A stretch of 40,226 nucleotides of DNA. Origin: Candidatus Poribacteria bacterium (GTDB taxonomy: Bacteria; Poribacteria; WGA-4E; WGA-3G). This document shows, one piece after another, positions 24,481 to 32,695 of the stretch; position 1 is the first letter of the stretch, and every line of letters begins with the position of its first letter. The notes beneath the pieces were generated by a model, which searched no databases, was not told the DNA's origin, and worked only from the letters and a program-made list of their open reading frames with translations. The DNA lies in assembly GCA_022827625.1 (NCBI GenBank), contig JAJEIE010000024.1, positions 1 through 40,226 on the forward strand, given 5' to 3'. A program made the position numbers and the translations under genes.

Positions 24481-25164
24481 ATGCGTTTGGTACTCGCCTG
24501 TCTTTTACTACTCCTTTTATTTCATTGCGTAACGTTCGCAGAGACTGCCGATGTCCCGCCGTTGCGCCCTTCACCCGTCCGAGCATTTTTAGCCGAATAC
24601 CTTCAATCTCCGTCGTTTCAACTCTCGTTATTCTCCTACAAGCCGCAATTGGGCGGACTTACTGATCTCCTCCAGAGTGTCGGAGTCGAACGGGTGCCAA
24701 GTGCACTGCTACCTATATTTTCAGTCGTATTTGAACATACACCGGAGCTCAATTCACGGTTTGAGTTCGGTTACTGGCAGATGCGACTTGACATTCCGCC
24801 ACCTACCTCGGTGGAACTCTCGACCACCCTGGTTCCCGTTGCCTATCAGTTTATCTATCGTCCAGTGCTTTTGTCAGAATTTGTTCCGATCTATGTTGGT
24901 GGCGGAGTCGGTTTCTTGGGGGCAAGTTTTAGTGGGAGCGCGCTTAATCTACTTGAGCAGCTGGGCATCAGTTTTGACGACGGTTCTTCCGGACCAACCG
25001 GATATGTTCTCGTCGGCGCGGAGCTGTTTCAGTGGGAACAGAACTTTTCACTCAACTTTGAATTGAAACGGATACTGAAAACAGTAGAGACGACCGGCAC
25101 TACGCCGCTCAATCTAATTTTAGATGGCACCGCAATTGGTCTCGGGATTGAAATGCGGTTTTAG
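24481..25164 (+). CDS. Predicted secreted outer-membrane beta-barrel protein
   Basis: The 227-residue protein has an N-terminal signal peptide (MRLVLACLLLLLLFHCVTFAET). Alternating polar/hydrophobic strands follow, with GGGVGFLGASF and GYVLVGAELFQW. It ends in an aromatic residue (GLGIEMRF), as outer-membrane barrels commonly do. I do not recognise a specific family. The ATG at 24481 is chosen over the TTG at 24472 because it begins directly at the basic/hydrophobic signal sequence. The gene lies between an OmpA-like lipoprotein and an O-antigen-ligase-like gene, supporting an envelope role. Confidence 0.7.
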   Translation: MRLVLACLLLLLLFHCVTFAETADVPPLRPSPVRAFLAEYLQSPSFQLSLFSYKPQLGGLTDLLQSVGVERVPSALLPIFSVVFEHTPELNSRFEFGYWQMRLDIPPPTSVELSTTLVPVAYQFIYRPVLLSEFVPIYVGGGVGFLGASFSGSALNLLEQLGISFDDGSSGPTGYVLVGAELFQWEQNFSLNFELKRILKTVETTGTTPLNLILDGTAIGLGIEMRF

Positions 25165-25181
25165 TCGTCAGCGTTCAGTGG

Positions 25182-26579
25182 ATGTCCTTGAAGTATGGCA
25201 AACGAATTATCCCACTTGTTGTCTGTCTCGTGCTCGGCGGTATTATTGGCGGTTACGCAGAGACGCCGCTCCCGCTCCTAAGCTTATTGGCTGCAACTGC
25301 TGTCTTTGTTTTCCTCGGCATGGAGATTGCCGTCTACTTGCTGCTAATCGCTCTACCGTTTTCGTTCCGTTATATTGTCCCTGGTAGTTTTGAGATTCAG
25401 ACACCGACAGAGCCGCTGTTAGGCATGCTCGTCGCTGTTTATGGTGTTCAAAGAATCGTTAACCGCGCCCTTCAGAAGCCGAAGCCCGAAAACAAGTTTC
25501 CTTTTTTCCGACCGCTCTGCTGCTATATCCTCATTACATTTCTCTCCGCAATCAACACACCAGACCTTTTTGTTACCCTCAAAGGTGCACTCCGTGCGGT
25601 TGTTTACATGCTATTTAGTGTGATCGTGTATACTGTTATCCAAAACAGGACTGCACTGAAACGGCTTTTTATTGCGATCTTTCCGTCTGCAGCGGTTGCT
25701 GTTATCTGGACGGTTGTTGTCCTCATCTATCATATTGATGCTTGGCAGTGGACAAGCGCATATCGAAGCGCACCCTTTACGAACTACTCCGTTTACGGTT
25801 CTTTCACCGCCATCTTTTTTCTGATCTGTCTCAGTCGCTTTCTATTTGACGATGGTACCTACGATAAGGTGCTCTGGACCGCGTGGTTCGTATGTTTTAG
25901 CGTTGGGCTCCTTTTCTGTTTTTCACGTGGGGTTTGGCTTTCTGTGGTCGTTGCAGTTGGGTTTATGCTGATGCAACTCGGAAGAGGCGTTACGCATAAA
26001 AAAATTCTGTTTATCGGTGCGGCATGTCTTCTCTTATTCGTCTGTCTGAATCTACCGGGAGTCTATAACATTATTATTGAGAGAATTACATCTGCGGTGG
26101 ACATCTCTTATGCTTCAAACCGAGCACGACTCTTGCGATGGGGACAGGCAGTGGTGATGTTCCTCGAAAATCCGATTTTGGGGAGGGGCTATGGAGCGTT
26201 TGCAATGCTTTACGAGGAAGATGTCGCACTCGTTGGAAGTTACACGGCGCAGTATCAACTCGGCGCACACAGTGAATACCTCCAAGTTATGGCGGAATTA
26301 GGGATTGTCGGGTTAGGTGTGTGGATATGGCTTAATGTTGCATTCTTGCGCTACGGCTTTCGTGCCCTCCGAACGTTAGAAGACGGTTTTTACCGCGCGA
26401 TCGTTATTGGACTGATCGCCGCTGAGCTGTCATTGATGGTGCATTTTACTGTGAACAATCTCTTGAACGGGGACGCTATTGGCGTACCTTTTTGGGGGAT
26501 TTACGGGCTGTTACCGGCTGTCGTGCAAATGGCTGAGCGTGAGAAAACACTTAATGTTGATCCGCAAGCAGCATCCTAA
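25182..26579 (+). CDS. O-antigen ligase / Wzy-like polymerase family membrane protein
   Basis: The 465-residue protein has about 10-12 transmembrane segments and a large periplasmic loop near residues 305-370. The loop shows the O-antigen-ligase (Wzy_C, PF04932) pattern: SRGVWLSV before it, then RWGQAVVMFLENPILGRGYGAF and GAHSEYLQVMAELGIVGL with the conserved His. Members ligate or polymerise surface polysaccharide on lipid carriers. Whether this one acts as WaaL, Wzy or another bactoprenol-dependent transferase cannot be told from sequence. It starts 17 bp after the barrel gene and is likely cotranscribed. Confidence 0.85.
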   Translation: MSLKYGKRIIPLVVCLVLGGIIGGYAETPLPLLSLLAATAVFVFLGMEIAVYLLLIALPFSFRYIVPGSFEIQTPTEPLLGMLVAVYGVQRIVNRALQKPKPENKFPFFRPLCCYILITFLSAINTPDLFVTLKGALRAVVYMLFSVIVYTVIQNRTALKRLFIAIFPSAAVAVIWTVVVLIYHIDAWQWTSAYRSAPFTNYSVYGSFTAIFFLICLSRFLFDDGTYDKVLWTAWFVCFSVGLLFCFSRGVWLSVVVAVGFMLMQLGRGVTHKKILFIGAACLLLFVCLNLPGVYNIIIERITSAVDISYASNRARLLRWGQAVVMFLENPILGRGYGAFAMLYEEDVALVGSYTAQYQLGAHSEYLQVMAELGIVGLGVWIWLNVAFLRYGFRALRTLEDGFYRAIVIGLIAAELSLMVHFTVNNLLNGDAIGVPFWGIYGLLPAVVQMAEREKTLNVDPQAAS

Positions 26580-26613
26580 ATTTCACAACATTAGAAACCG
26601 AAAACAGGATATA

Positions 26614-26653
26614 ATTAGCGATTAGCAAACCACTAATTGCTAACAACTAACAA
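26614..26653. repeat. Heptamer-repeat element (copy 4, short)
   Basis: TTAGCA (26622-26627) / TGCTAA (26638-26643) with following AACTAAC, AACCCAT heptamers. A TATAAT (26610-26615) precedes it, but no convincing -35 is seen. Confidence 0.5.
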
Positions 26654-26677
26654 CCCATCACCAATGGAGGCATAAAT

Positions 26678-28036
26678 ATGAACATTATCCACATTATTTC
26701 AGACACCTTTCGACGCGACAATCTTGCGATTTTTGGCGGTAAAGGATACACGCCATCCCTGAATGCTTTTGCTGAGAAATGTGTCGTTTTTGATAAAGCA
26801 TACGTCTGTGGCTTCCCGACTGTACCAATCCGAGGCGAACTCGTGACAGGGCAAGTCAGCGTCTGTCGGCGGGGGTGGGAGCCGCTCAAACGGGATGTCC
26901 CTGTCATTGCTGATGACTTAACAAAAGCCGGTATTGTGAGTATGATGATTGCCGATACACCGCACCATATCAACAACGGTTTCTTTTACAATCGTGGCTT
27001 CACCGGATGGAAATGGATTCGCGGGCAAGAGGGTGATCATTTAGAGACGCAGCCGTACGATTATGAATCAAAAAAATCGTTGCAGTATCGCACTTATACC
27101 CGGACACACCCGAATAGGTTACCGGGCGGTCTCGGCAATCATCTGAAAAATATCTCCTTTCGGCAGACCGAAGCCGATACCTTCGTTGCGCAGACGATGC
27201 AGACGGCTTGCGATTGGTTGGAACGGAACCACCAACACGAAAACTTCTACCTCATGGTGGACACTTTCGATCCGCACGAACCGTGGGATGCCCCCGAATG
27301 GTATCTAAGGCGTTTCGATGCCAGCGATTACGATGGACCCGAACCCATCTATCCGCCTTACGGTCCCAATCCTATGAACGCACGTGAGACGGAACGTCTC
27401 AATGCTCTCTATCGCGCAGAGGCGTCTCTCGTGGATAATTGGATCGGGCAACTCCTGAGAAAGATTGACTACATGGGCTTGATGGAAAATACAATGATAA
27501 TTTTCATGGCGGATCACGGTTTTTTATTAGGTGAACACGGACTCCTCGCCAAGAATCTGAGTATGTATGAAGAGGTCATCCATATCCCGCTGCTGGTGTA
27601 TCACCCGGATGCAGCACCGCGCCACACAGATGCACTCACCAGTATTGCCGATATTCCTGCCACTGTCGTTGATGTATTCGATGCGGAAGGCGGCGCGCAA
27701 GTGGAAGGTAACAGTCTCCTTCCGGTTATCATGGGAGATACGGATACCGGACGCGAGTATGCAGTTACACATGGTGCTTGGGTCGGCGGGTGGAGTCCTG
27801 ATGGTGGGAGTCCACACGGGAGCATTACCGATGGGACGTGGTCTCTGCTATTAGAAAATCAGGGTGCCCCGAAATCTTTGTTCCATCTGCCCTCTGATCC
27901 GGAACAGGAGCAGAATCGGTTTGAATCGGATACGACGGAAGCGCGGCGTCTCTATCAAGCGTTTCTGGAGTTCTTAGCACAACACGGCGCGCCTGAAGCG
28001 ATGGTAGCGGAATTTCAGAGTCGCTGGCCCGAGTAG
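26678..28036 (+). CDS. Sulfatase-fold (alkaline phosphatase superfamily) hydrolase with Thr at the nucleophile site
   Basis: The 452-residue protein follows the sulfatase layout. IIHIISDTFRRDNL supplies metal Asp residues (D9 and likely D14). The catalytic loop is followed by RGELVTG. MADHGFLLGEHGLLAKNLSMYEE (D279, H280) and IPLLVYHP complete the pattern. Sulfatases need C/S-x-P-x-R so that the Cys or Ser becomes formylglycine. Here the loop reads T48-V-P-I-R52, so formylglycine cannot form at that position. Thr is the nucleophile in related phosphodiesterases and pyrophosphatases, so a phosphate or phosphonate ester is a possible substrate. There is no signal peptide, so it is probably cytoplasmic. 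TGGAGG lies 7 nt before the ATG. Confidence 0.85.
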   Translation: MNIIHIISDTFRRDNLAIFGGKGYTPSLNAFAEKCVVFDKAYVCGFPTVPIRGELVTGQVSVCRRGWEPLKRDVPVIADDLTKAGIVSMMIADTPHHINNGFFYNRGFTGWKWIRGQEGDHLETQPYDYESKKSLQYRTYTRTHPNRLPGGLGNHLKNISFRQTEADTFVAQTMQTACDWLERNHQHENFYLMVDTFDPHEPWDAPEWYLRRFDASDYDGPEPIYPPYGPNPMNARETERLNALYRAEASLVDNWIGQLLRKIDYMGLMENTMIIFMADHGFLLGEHGLLAKNLSMYEEVIHIPLLVYHPDAAPRHTDALTSIADIPATVVDVFDAEGGAQVEGNSLLPVIMGDTDTGREYAVTHGAWVGGWSPDGGSPHGSITDGTWSLLLENQGAPKSLFHLPSDPEQEQNRFESDTTEARRLYQAFLEFLAQHGAPEAMVAEFQSRWPE

Positions 28037-28047
28037 TCGTTGTCTAA

Positions 28048-28075
28048 TAGACAGGGCTTTTGTAAGCCCTGTCTA
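28048..28075. terminator. Perfect 12-bp stem-loop after the sulfatase-fold gene
   Basis: TAGACAGGGCTT / AAGCCCTGTCTA with a TTGT loop begins 12 bp after the stop codon. Position and stability suit a transcription terminator. The T-tract is missing on both strands, so it might instead be a dispersed palindrome. Confidence 0.5.
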
Positions 28076-28100
28076 ACTATGGTGAGCTGACAAAATTAAC

Positions 28101-28129
28101 TTGACAAAGTGGTTTGGGGCTAGTATAAT
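28101..28129 (+). promoter_or_regulatory. Perfect consensus promoter of hicAB
   Basis: TTGACA (28101-28106), 17 bp, TATAAT (28124-28129): both hexamers and the spacing are consensus. The expected start of transcription is about 36 nt before the hicA ATG. Confidence 0.85.
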
Positions 28130-28171
28130 CTATAGCGATGTGCCACGAAAACAGAGAATTGAACACCTCTT

Positions 28172-28360
28172 ATGAAGTTTAGACAGGTCATAAAAATGGT
28201 TCAAGATGATGGGTGGTATTTAGACCGAACGCGAGGCAGTCATAAGCAGTTTAAACATCCAACAAAACCTGGGGTTGTGACGATTGCTGGAAAACCGAAC
28301 GAAGATGTCGATAAAGGAACACTGAACAATATTCTAAAGCAAGCTGCTCTGAAGAGTTGA
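28172..28360 (+). CDS. hicA: HicA-family mRNA interferase toxin
   Basis: This 62-residue protein has the double-stranded-RNA-binding-like HicA fold: an N-terminal MKFRQVIKMVQDDGWYLDRTRGSHKQFKHP with the catalytic His in GSHKQF, then VTIAGKPNEDVDKGTLNNILKQA. HicA cleaves mRNA independently of ribosomes. It precedes hicB by 10 bp. It lacks a Shine-Dalgarno while hicB has a good one, so antitoxin translation should exceed toxin translation. Confidence 0.93.
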   Translation: MKFRQVIKMVQDDGWYLDRTRGSHKQFKHPTKPGVVTIAGKPNEDVDKGTLNNILKQAALKS

Positions 28361-28370
28361 GGAAAACCTG

Positions 28371-28613
28371 ATGAAATATGTCGTTATTTTTGAGAAATGC
28401 GGAAACAATTATGGTGCGTATGTTCCCGATCTTCCCGGATGTGCTGTTGTCGGTGAGACATTAGAGGTAGTGCGAACGTTAATTGCTGAAGCTATCGATT
28501 TTCATATTGAAGGGCTGCGAGAAGCAGGATATGTTGTTCCACAACCATCATCCACACTACCTATTCAAACCCAGCCAGACGTGTTGTCTGAATTAATTGC
28601 ATCTGGGATTTAA
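28371..28613 (+). CDS. hicB: HicB-family antitoxin
   Basis: The 80-residue partner of HicA has the partial RNase-H fold pattern MKYVVIFEKCGNNYGAYVPDLPGCAVVGETLEVV, followed by the helix IAEAIDFHIEGLREAG. The C-terminal tail (about 25 residues) is too short for a full HTH or ribbon-helix-helix domain, so autoregulation by this protein may be limited. GAGG lies 8 nt before the ATG. The gene is convergent with the MDR dehydrogenase. Confidence 0.92.
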   Translation: MKYVVIFEKCGNNYGAYVPDLPGCAVVGETLEVVRTLIAEAIDFHIEGLREAGYVVPQPSSTLPIQTQPDVLSELIASGI

Positions 28614-28647
28614 TTTGGATGTCTGAGTACACTTAACCTTACAAAGA

Positions 28648-29652
28648 CTACGTCCAGTCCATAACCACGCCTAAGTATTCATCTTTCCGATCTGTCAACC
28701 CATCGTAAGCGGATTGTGCATCTTCTGGATCAATGACGTGAGTCAACAATTCTTCTACTTTGAACTTGCCTTCACACATCAATGAATACACCAAGCGCGA
28801 GTTGCGTTCAAGTGAGTGCTTCGATTCACCCGTATGCATCGTTGGATAGACCCACTCGTGCGCGCTTTTAAGTGTAATCGCTCCTAAACCGATACTATGG
28901 CTATAGTTCAGGATTGCCGTAGCATTCGTGACGTATTCACCGCGTGGGGAGCCGAGTAGTATAACTTCACCTTTCCTGCCGGTTAATTGATAAGCCGTTT
29001 CGACGAGCCGTGGATTCCCGATCGCTTCAACCGTGACAGCCGTTTTTTCACCGTTTGTCAGCTCAATGACGCGTTCCAATACATCTTCTTCATCAGGATT
29101 AATCAGATGTTGGATACCGCACTGCCGAGCGATTTCGAGGCGGCGCGGCACGCGTTCGATGCTGATGACCTTCATACCCGCCAAATTGAAAAGTTGCGAT
29201 GCGGAGTTGCCTACCAATCCCAAACCTATAACAGCGACGGTATCCCCAAATTCAGCAGAGGATACCCGTAGCGAGGTCATCGCTACCGTTGCCATTCGGA
29301 CAAATGGCACCAATTTCTCGTCTATATCCAGAGGCGGTTTGAACGCCAAAAGCACGGCTTCCGTTTTGGCAATAGAGGCATGCGGACCGTAACAGAAGGC
29401 GAGATCCCCTTCAACACATTTCGTCACATTTTCACCGACTTTAAGGACTTCACCGATTGCTGTGTAACCCGAACCGTGTGGGAAACGCGTTCCCTCTTGG
29501 AGTCCGGTGTATCCTGCGCCTTCGGTGCCGGGGCTAATCAAGCTGTAGTGTGTTTTCAACAAGATTTGGTTCGGTGTAAGCGTCTCGTCGAGTTCAAAAT
29601 CCTCCAGCATCGCCGATCGTTTCGCTGGCATTACAATCTGTTTACCTTTCAT
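28648..29652 (-). CDS. MDR-superfamily (zinc-type alcohol dehydrogenase-like) oxidoreductase
   Basis: The 334-residue protein has a GroES-like N-domain (LISPGTEGAGYTG, GYTAIGEVLKVG) and a Rossmann domain with VIGLGLVGNSASQLFNLAG (GLGLVG at 143-148) followed by ISIER, suggesting NAD(H). The catalytic-zinc Cys and the four-Cys structural-zinc lobe of classical alcohol dehydrogenases are not seen, so it may be a zinc-free dehydrogenase or reductase of the SPGTE-containing subgroup. The substrate is unknown. The start at 29652 is supported by AAGGAG 9 nt upstream; the longer frame to 29697 has none. It is divergent from the second PhyH gene with a 129-bp gap, so the two may share regulation or a pathway. 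Confidence 0.85.
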   Translation of the reverse strand: MKGKQIVMPAKRSAMLEDFELDETLTPNQILLKTHYSLISPGTEGAGYTGLQEGTRFPHGSGYTAIGEVLKVGENVTKCVEGDLAFCYGPHASIAKTEAVLLAFKPPLDIDEKLVPFVRMATVAMTSLRVSSAEFGDTVAVIGLGLVGNSASQLFNLAGMKVISIERVPRRLEIARQCGIQHLINPDEEDVLERVIELTNGEKTAVTVEAIGNPRLVETAYQLTGRKGEVILLGSPRGEYVTNATAILNYSHSIGLGAITLKSAHEWVYPTMHTGESKHSLERNSRLVYSLMCEGKFKVEELLTHVIDPEDAQSAYDGLTDRKDEYLGVVMDWT

Positions 29653-29781
29653 TTTGCTGCGCTCCTTGTTGATTTTCTTTAGCATGCATGGTATCATATA
29701 CGCACAACTTTTTATAGTAGATAATATGAAATAGAGACGAATTTAGTTTACAAGTCTTACGAAAATGGAGATGTTTTTCTT

Positions 29782-30663
29782 ATGAAACTCACGCCAGAGC
29801 AGTGCGAAACCTTTTGGACGCAAGGTGTTCTTATCGTCAAAAATGCCTTGACTGACGAAGACCTGCAACCCGTGATTGACGAGATTTCAGATTTGATTTC
29901 CGAACGCGCCCTTGCCTTGAAAGCGGAAGGTGAGCTCGAAGACCTCTACGAAGATGAACCCTTTGACCGCCGATTTGGAAAATTACTGGCACAATCCGGT
30001 GAGATGGCACGCGGCTTGGATATTATGCAATATCGCGGTAAAGCAATCTTTGAATTCTTGAGAAACGACAACCTTTTGGATGTTATTGAAGGGATTGTTG
30101 GACCTGAGATTACCTGTAATCCAATTCAGCATCTGCGAGCGAAACCACCTGTTATAGATGGGAATGCAAGTTGGGCGGGTGGTGTACCGTGGCATCAGGA
30201 TGCAGGGGTGATGATGCCGGAAGCTGAAGGATCAAACATCATCACATGTTGGCTTCCGTTAGGTGATAGTACGGTAGAGATGGGATGTCTACAGGCGTTG
30301 CCCGGTATTACTGAGGAGAAGGGATATCTGAGCCATCAGAAAGAGGGCGGGACTATGATTAAACCGGAGTTGATGCCGGATGTCGAACCGCTTATGCTGG
30401 AATGTTACCGCGGCGACCTCATCTTGTTGAGCCGTTTCACGCCGCATCGTTCACAACCGAATACGTCTGATAGATGCCGTTGGTCGTTAGATTTGCGTTA
30501 TCAACCGACAGGACACCATACCGGACGCACGGCGCATCCCGACTTTATCGTCCGGAGCCGAGAGAACCCGGACTCTGTTCTTTCTGAACATCAAGTGTGG
30601 TGTGATTTGTGGGTAGATGCATTTGAAAACCCACGCGGCTTCGCCGGACATCGTTCGGAATAG
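29782..30663 (+). CDS. Phytanoyl-CoA dioxygenase (PhyH) family protein, second paralogue
   Basis: The 293-residue Fe(II)/2-oxoglutarate enzyme has H138-Q-D140 in VPWHQDAG, distal H222 in TPHRSQPN, and R233 (CRWSLDLRYQ) as the likely 2-oxoglutarate ligand. It starts MKLTPEQCETFWTQGVLIV, the usual PhyH N-terminal pattern in which a helix precedes the first strand. It shares only the family pattern with the PhyH protein at 3488, so it is not a recent duplicate. GGAG lies 11 nt before the ATG. It is adjacent to and divergent from an MDR dehydrogenase, which could act on the hydroxylated product; that is inference. Confidence 0.92.
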   Translation: MKLTPEQCETFWTQGVLIVKNALTDEDLQPVIDEISDLISERALALKAEGELEDLYEDEPFDRRFGKLLAQSGEMARGLDIMQYRGKAIFEFLRNDNLLDVIEGIVGPEITCNPIQHLRAKPPVIDGNASWAGGVPWHQDAGVMMPEAEGSNIITCWLPLGDSTVEMGCLQALPGITEEKGYLSHQKEGGTMIKPELMPDVEPLMLECYRGDLILLSRFTPHRSQPNTSDRCRWSLDLRYQPTGHHTGRTAHPDFIVRSRENPDSVLSEHQVWCDLWVDAFENPRGFAGHRSE

Positions 30664-30719
30664 CGGCTTTCTATACGCTCCTGATTTGTCCACTTTGAAT
30701 TTTAGGGTAGTTTGTAGTA

Positions 30720-30735
30720 GTGCGATTTATCGCAC
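30720..30735. repeat. Short palindrome GTGCGA-TTTA-TCGCAC
   Basis: A 6-bp stem lies in the 110-bp gap between the convergent PhyH and AAA-nuclease genes; possible weak bidirectional terminator. Nothing else is seen in the gap. Confidence 0.35.
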
Positions 30736-30773
30736 GTTCCGAAGGGATGCGTTTTGCTCGCTACGAACCGTGT

Positions 30774-32381
30774 TTATATCAGCGTGTGTGAAGGGGCTTC
30801 TTGGATGACGGGGATGACATAACTCCGAATTGTTAATCCGTCAAAGTGGTCGGTTTCTACGCGGGGTTCCGGTTCCTTCCGGTGATCAAAGACGACATAG
30901 TATCCCTCCTGAACGTTCTCCAGTTTGAGATACGCGGCGAGTTGCTTTTTACCTGCCTGATACCGGGTGTCGCCTCGCCAAATCTTGGTTTCGACGATGT
31001 ATTTTCGCTGATTGTGGGTGATAAGGAGATCCATCTTCCCGCGTCCGGTTGGAACTTCAAATGACATGATGCCGCCTACTGTCTTGACGAAGGAATCCAA
31101 ATACGTCAGGAGCAGGTGCCTTCCGACATATTCTTGCGGGGTTTCAGGGACTTGCAGAATCCTAAAGCCAGCGCGGGTAATAAAATCCTGGAAGTTATCC
31201 AAAAGAGGCTCCATCTCAATCTGTCCGGCAGGGGTGAGATAATTGAGAAAGCCGTTGATGTTCTCTTCTGCAAAGTAGTCTCGCTCCAAACCGTTCACTG
31301 CCGGTGTAAATGCCTGCATGATATGATGCAGATAAATCGGATTGAGAATCTCACACCTTCCGTCAGGTCCTTCCCCGATAACGCCATAGGTTGCGAGTTC
31401 GCTGATGAGTTCATCGTGTAGATTAAAACGGATGCCTTCCTCATACGTCATGATCTCCATAAGTATTCTTTCAAAGTGGCGGTTTCTGCGGATGTTCGTT
31501 GTCAGATGATCGATGTTGGTGTTCCGTTCGCGAAGGAGTCGGGCGTGTGCCGCTGCGAAATGCACCATCGTTACCGGTTCGGTTTTGGGAATGTCTAATT
31601 CCTCCGTGAGTATCTGCGCAAGTCGATTGACGAGGAAGGGCTGACCGGCAGTCTGTTTGTGGAGGCTTTCAATAACTTCTGGCGCGAAGGCTTGCCCAAT
31701 TTCATCGGTGTACTGCGCGAGGAGTTCTTGCACCTGGGTCAGTGTGAAATTGGACAAGTGGAACTCATCTTGGATATTGAAGGGCGAAATGGACCGGTCG
31801 TAACTCAGTTGTGTGAGGCTTTTAACGCCGATAATACCGATACTGTGGGGACATCGGGGCTTGCCGGGGAGATAGATGTGACGGAGTGAATGTAGAAAAC
31901 CCTTCACAGTAGCTTGGGGGATGCCATCAAACTCATCTATGATAAGAACGACCTTCTGATTGTCAAGAAAATCGGAGAGGCGTTCAAAGAACTCCCGCAT
32001 TTCAACGTGGTCGGTTATCCTTGCGTTCTCTAAAAATTGGTTTAGCGTCTCAGGTGTCAGACTTCCGCGTTTTTGGAAAACGCCTTCAATTTGTTTGCAA
32101 ATTTCTCTATAAAAGGAGGCGTAAAAAGCGGCAGGTGTGTAATCTTCATACTCTTCAAAATTCAGGCGGATTGGAAAGTAGGTCGGCTCTGCTATAGCGG
32201 CGGTTGGGAGTGTGTCCAGGGCGCGTTGAAAAAAGGTGGTTTTTCCCGACTGGCGCGGCGCAAAAAGGACGATATATCGTCCCTCTTTGACGCGGTTGCT
32301 GAAATCTGCAGTTTCTTCGGTACGGCTGACAATGTAATTCTCTTGTGCATTGACGGGGCCTCGGGTTCCAAAATTTCTCAT
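30774..32381 (-). CDS. AAA-like ATPase fused to a PD-(D/E)XK nuclease domain
   Basis: The 535-residue protein has an N-terminal P-loop ATPase: Walker A APRQSGKTT (41-49) and Walker B VLIIDEFD (D149-E150), followed by a sensor-like region and a winged-helix-like stretch (about 295-350). The C-terminus has the nuclease pattern GKMDLLI (D451) ... YIVETKIW (E464, K466) ... KKQLAAYL, as in the PDDEXK_9 group often joined to AAA-ATPase domains. Such proteins are widespread and mostly uncharacterised; roles in defence or mobile-element biology are suspected. The start has GAGG 8 nt upstream. No partner gene is adjacent. It is followed at its 5' side by the REP-like array. Confidence 0.85.
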   Translation of the reverse strand: MRNFGTRGPVNAQENYIVSRTEETADFSNRVKEGRYIVLFAPRQSGKTTFFQRALDTLPTAAIAEPTYFPIRLNFEEYEDYTPAAFYASFYREICKQIEGVFQKRGSLTPETLNQFLENARITDHVEMREFFERLSDFLDNQKVVLIIDEFDGIPQATVKGFLHSLRHIYLPGKPRCPHSIGIIGVKSLTQLSYDRSISPFNIQDEFHLSNFTLTQVQELLAQYTDEIGQAFAPEVIESLHKQTAGQPFLVNRLAQILTEELDIPKTEPVTMVHFAAAHARLLRERNTNIDHLTTNIRRNRHFERILMEIMTYEEGIRFNLHDELISELATYGVIGEGPDGRCEILNPIYLHHIMQAFTPAVNGLERDYFAEENINGFLNYLTPAGQIEMEPLLDNFQDFITRAGFRILQVPETPQEYVGRHLLLTYLDSFVKTVGGIMSFEVPTGRGKMDLLITHNQRKYIVETKIWRGDTRYQAGKKQLAAYLKLENVQEGYYVVFDHRKEPEPRVETDHFDGLTIRSYVIPVIQEAPSHTLI

Positions 32382-32695
32382 CCTTTCGCCCTCTTGTTCA
32401 GTACCTATGCAACTTTCTTATTTGTAGATGTTAACGTTTTTTCGCAATATCGCGAGCATGAAGAAATCCGCAGAAATACCCAAGCAAAACACTCGCTCCT
32501 ACAGAAGAAAATATACGTATTCTCAGTATCGCGAGCACAGCTCGCTCCTACAGAAGAAAATATACGTATTCTCAGTATCGCGAGCACAGCTCGCTCCTAC
32601 AGAAGAAAATATACGTATATCTAAAGTGAATCTGTAAAACTAAATGACCCTGCACCCTGATAGGAATTGGGACTACGAGATACAGCCAATCAAAT
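32382..32695. other. 314-bp gene-free gap mostly filled by the REP-like array
   Basis: The gap lies between the AAA-nuclease start and the atpC stop. It holds the 49-bp tandem array (32492-32618) and a degenerate REP-like piece (TATCGCGAGCATG near 32447). No promoter or terminator of good quality was found. Confidence 0.6.
32492..32618. repeat. 49-bp tandem array of REP-like units
   Basis: Units start at 32492, 32541 and 32590 with CTCGCTCCTACAGAAGAAAA, giving a period of 49 bp and about 2.6 copies, almost identical. Each unit contains the palindrome GCGAGC-ACA-GCTCGC (for example 32531-32545). Read on the other strand, the core is TGTAGGAGCGAGC...GCTCGCGA, which resembles REP sequences of Pseudomonas. 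Confidence 0.85.

Noticed and set aside
32444-32620. CRISPR array
   Set aside because: The spacers between repeats are identical, so it is a tandem repeat and not a CRISPR array.
32405-32637. Short frames on both strands in the REP-like array
   Set aside because: They are products of the 49-bp tandem repeat and carry no domain.
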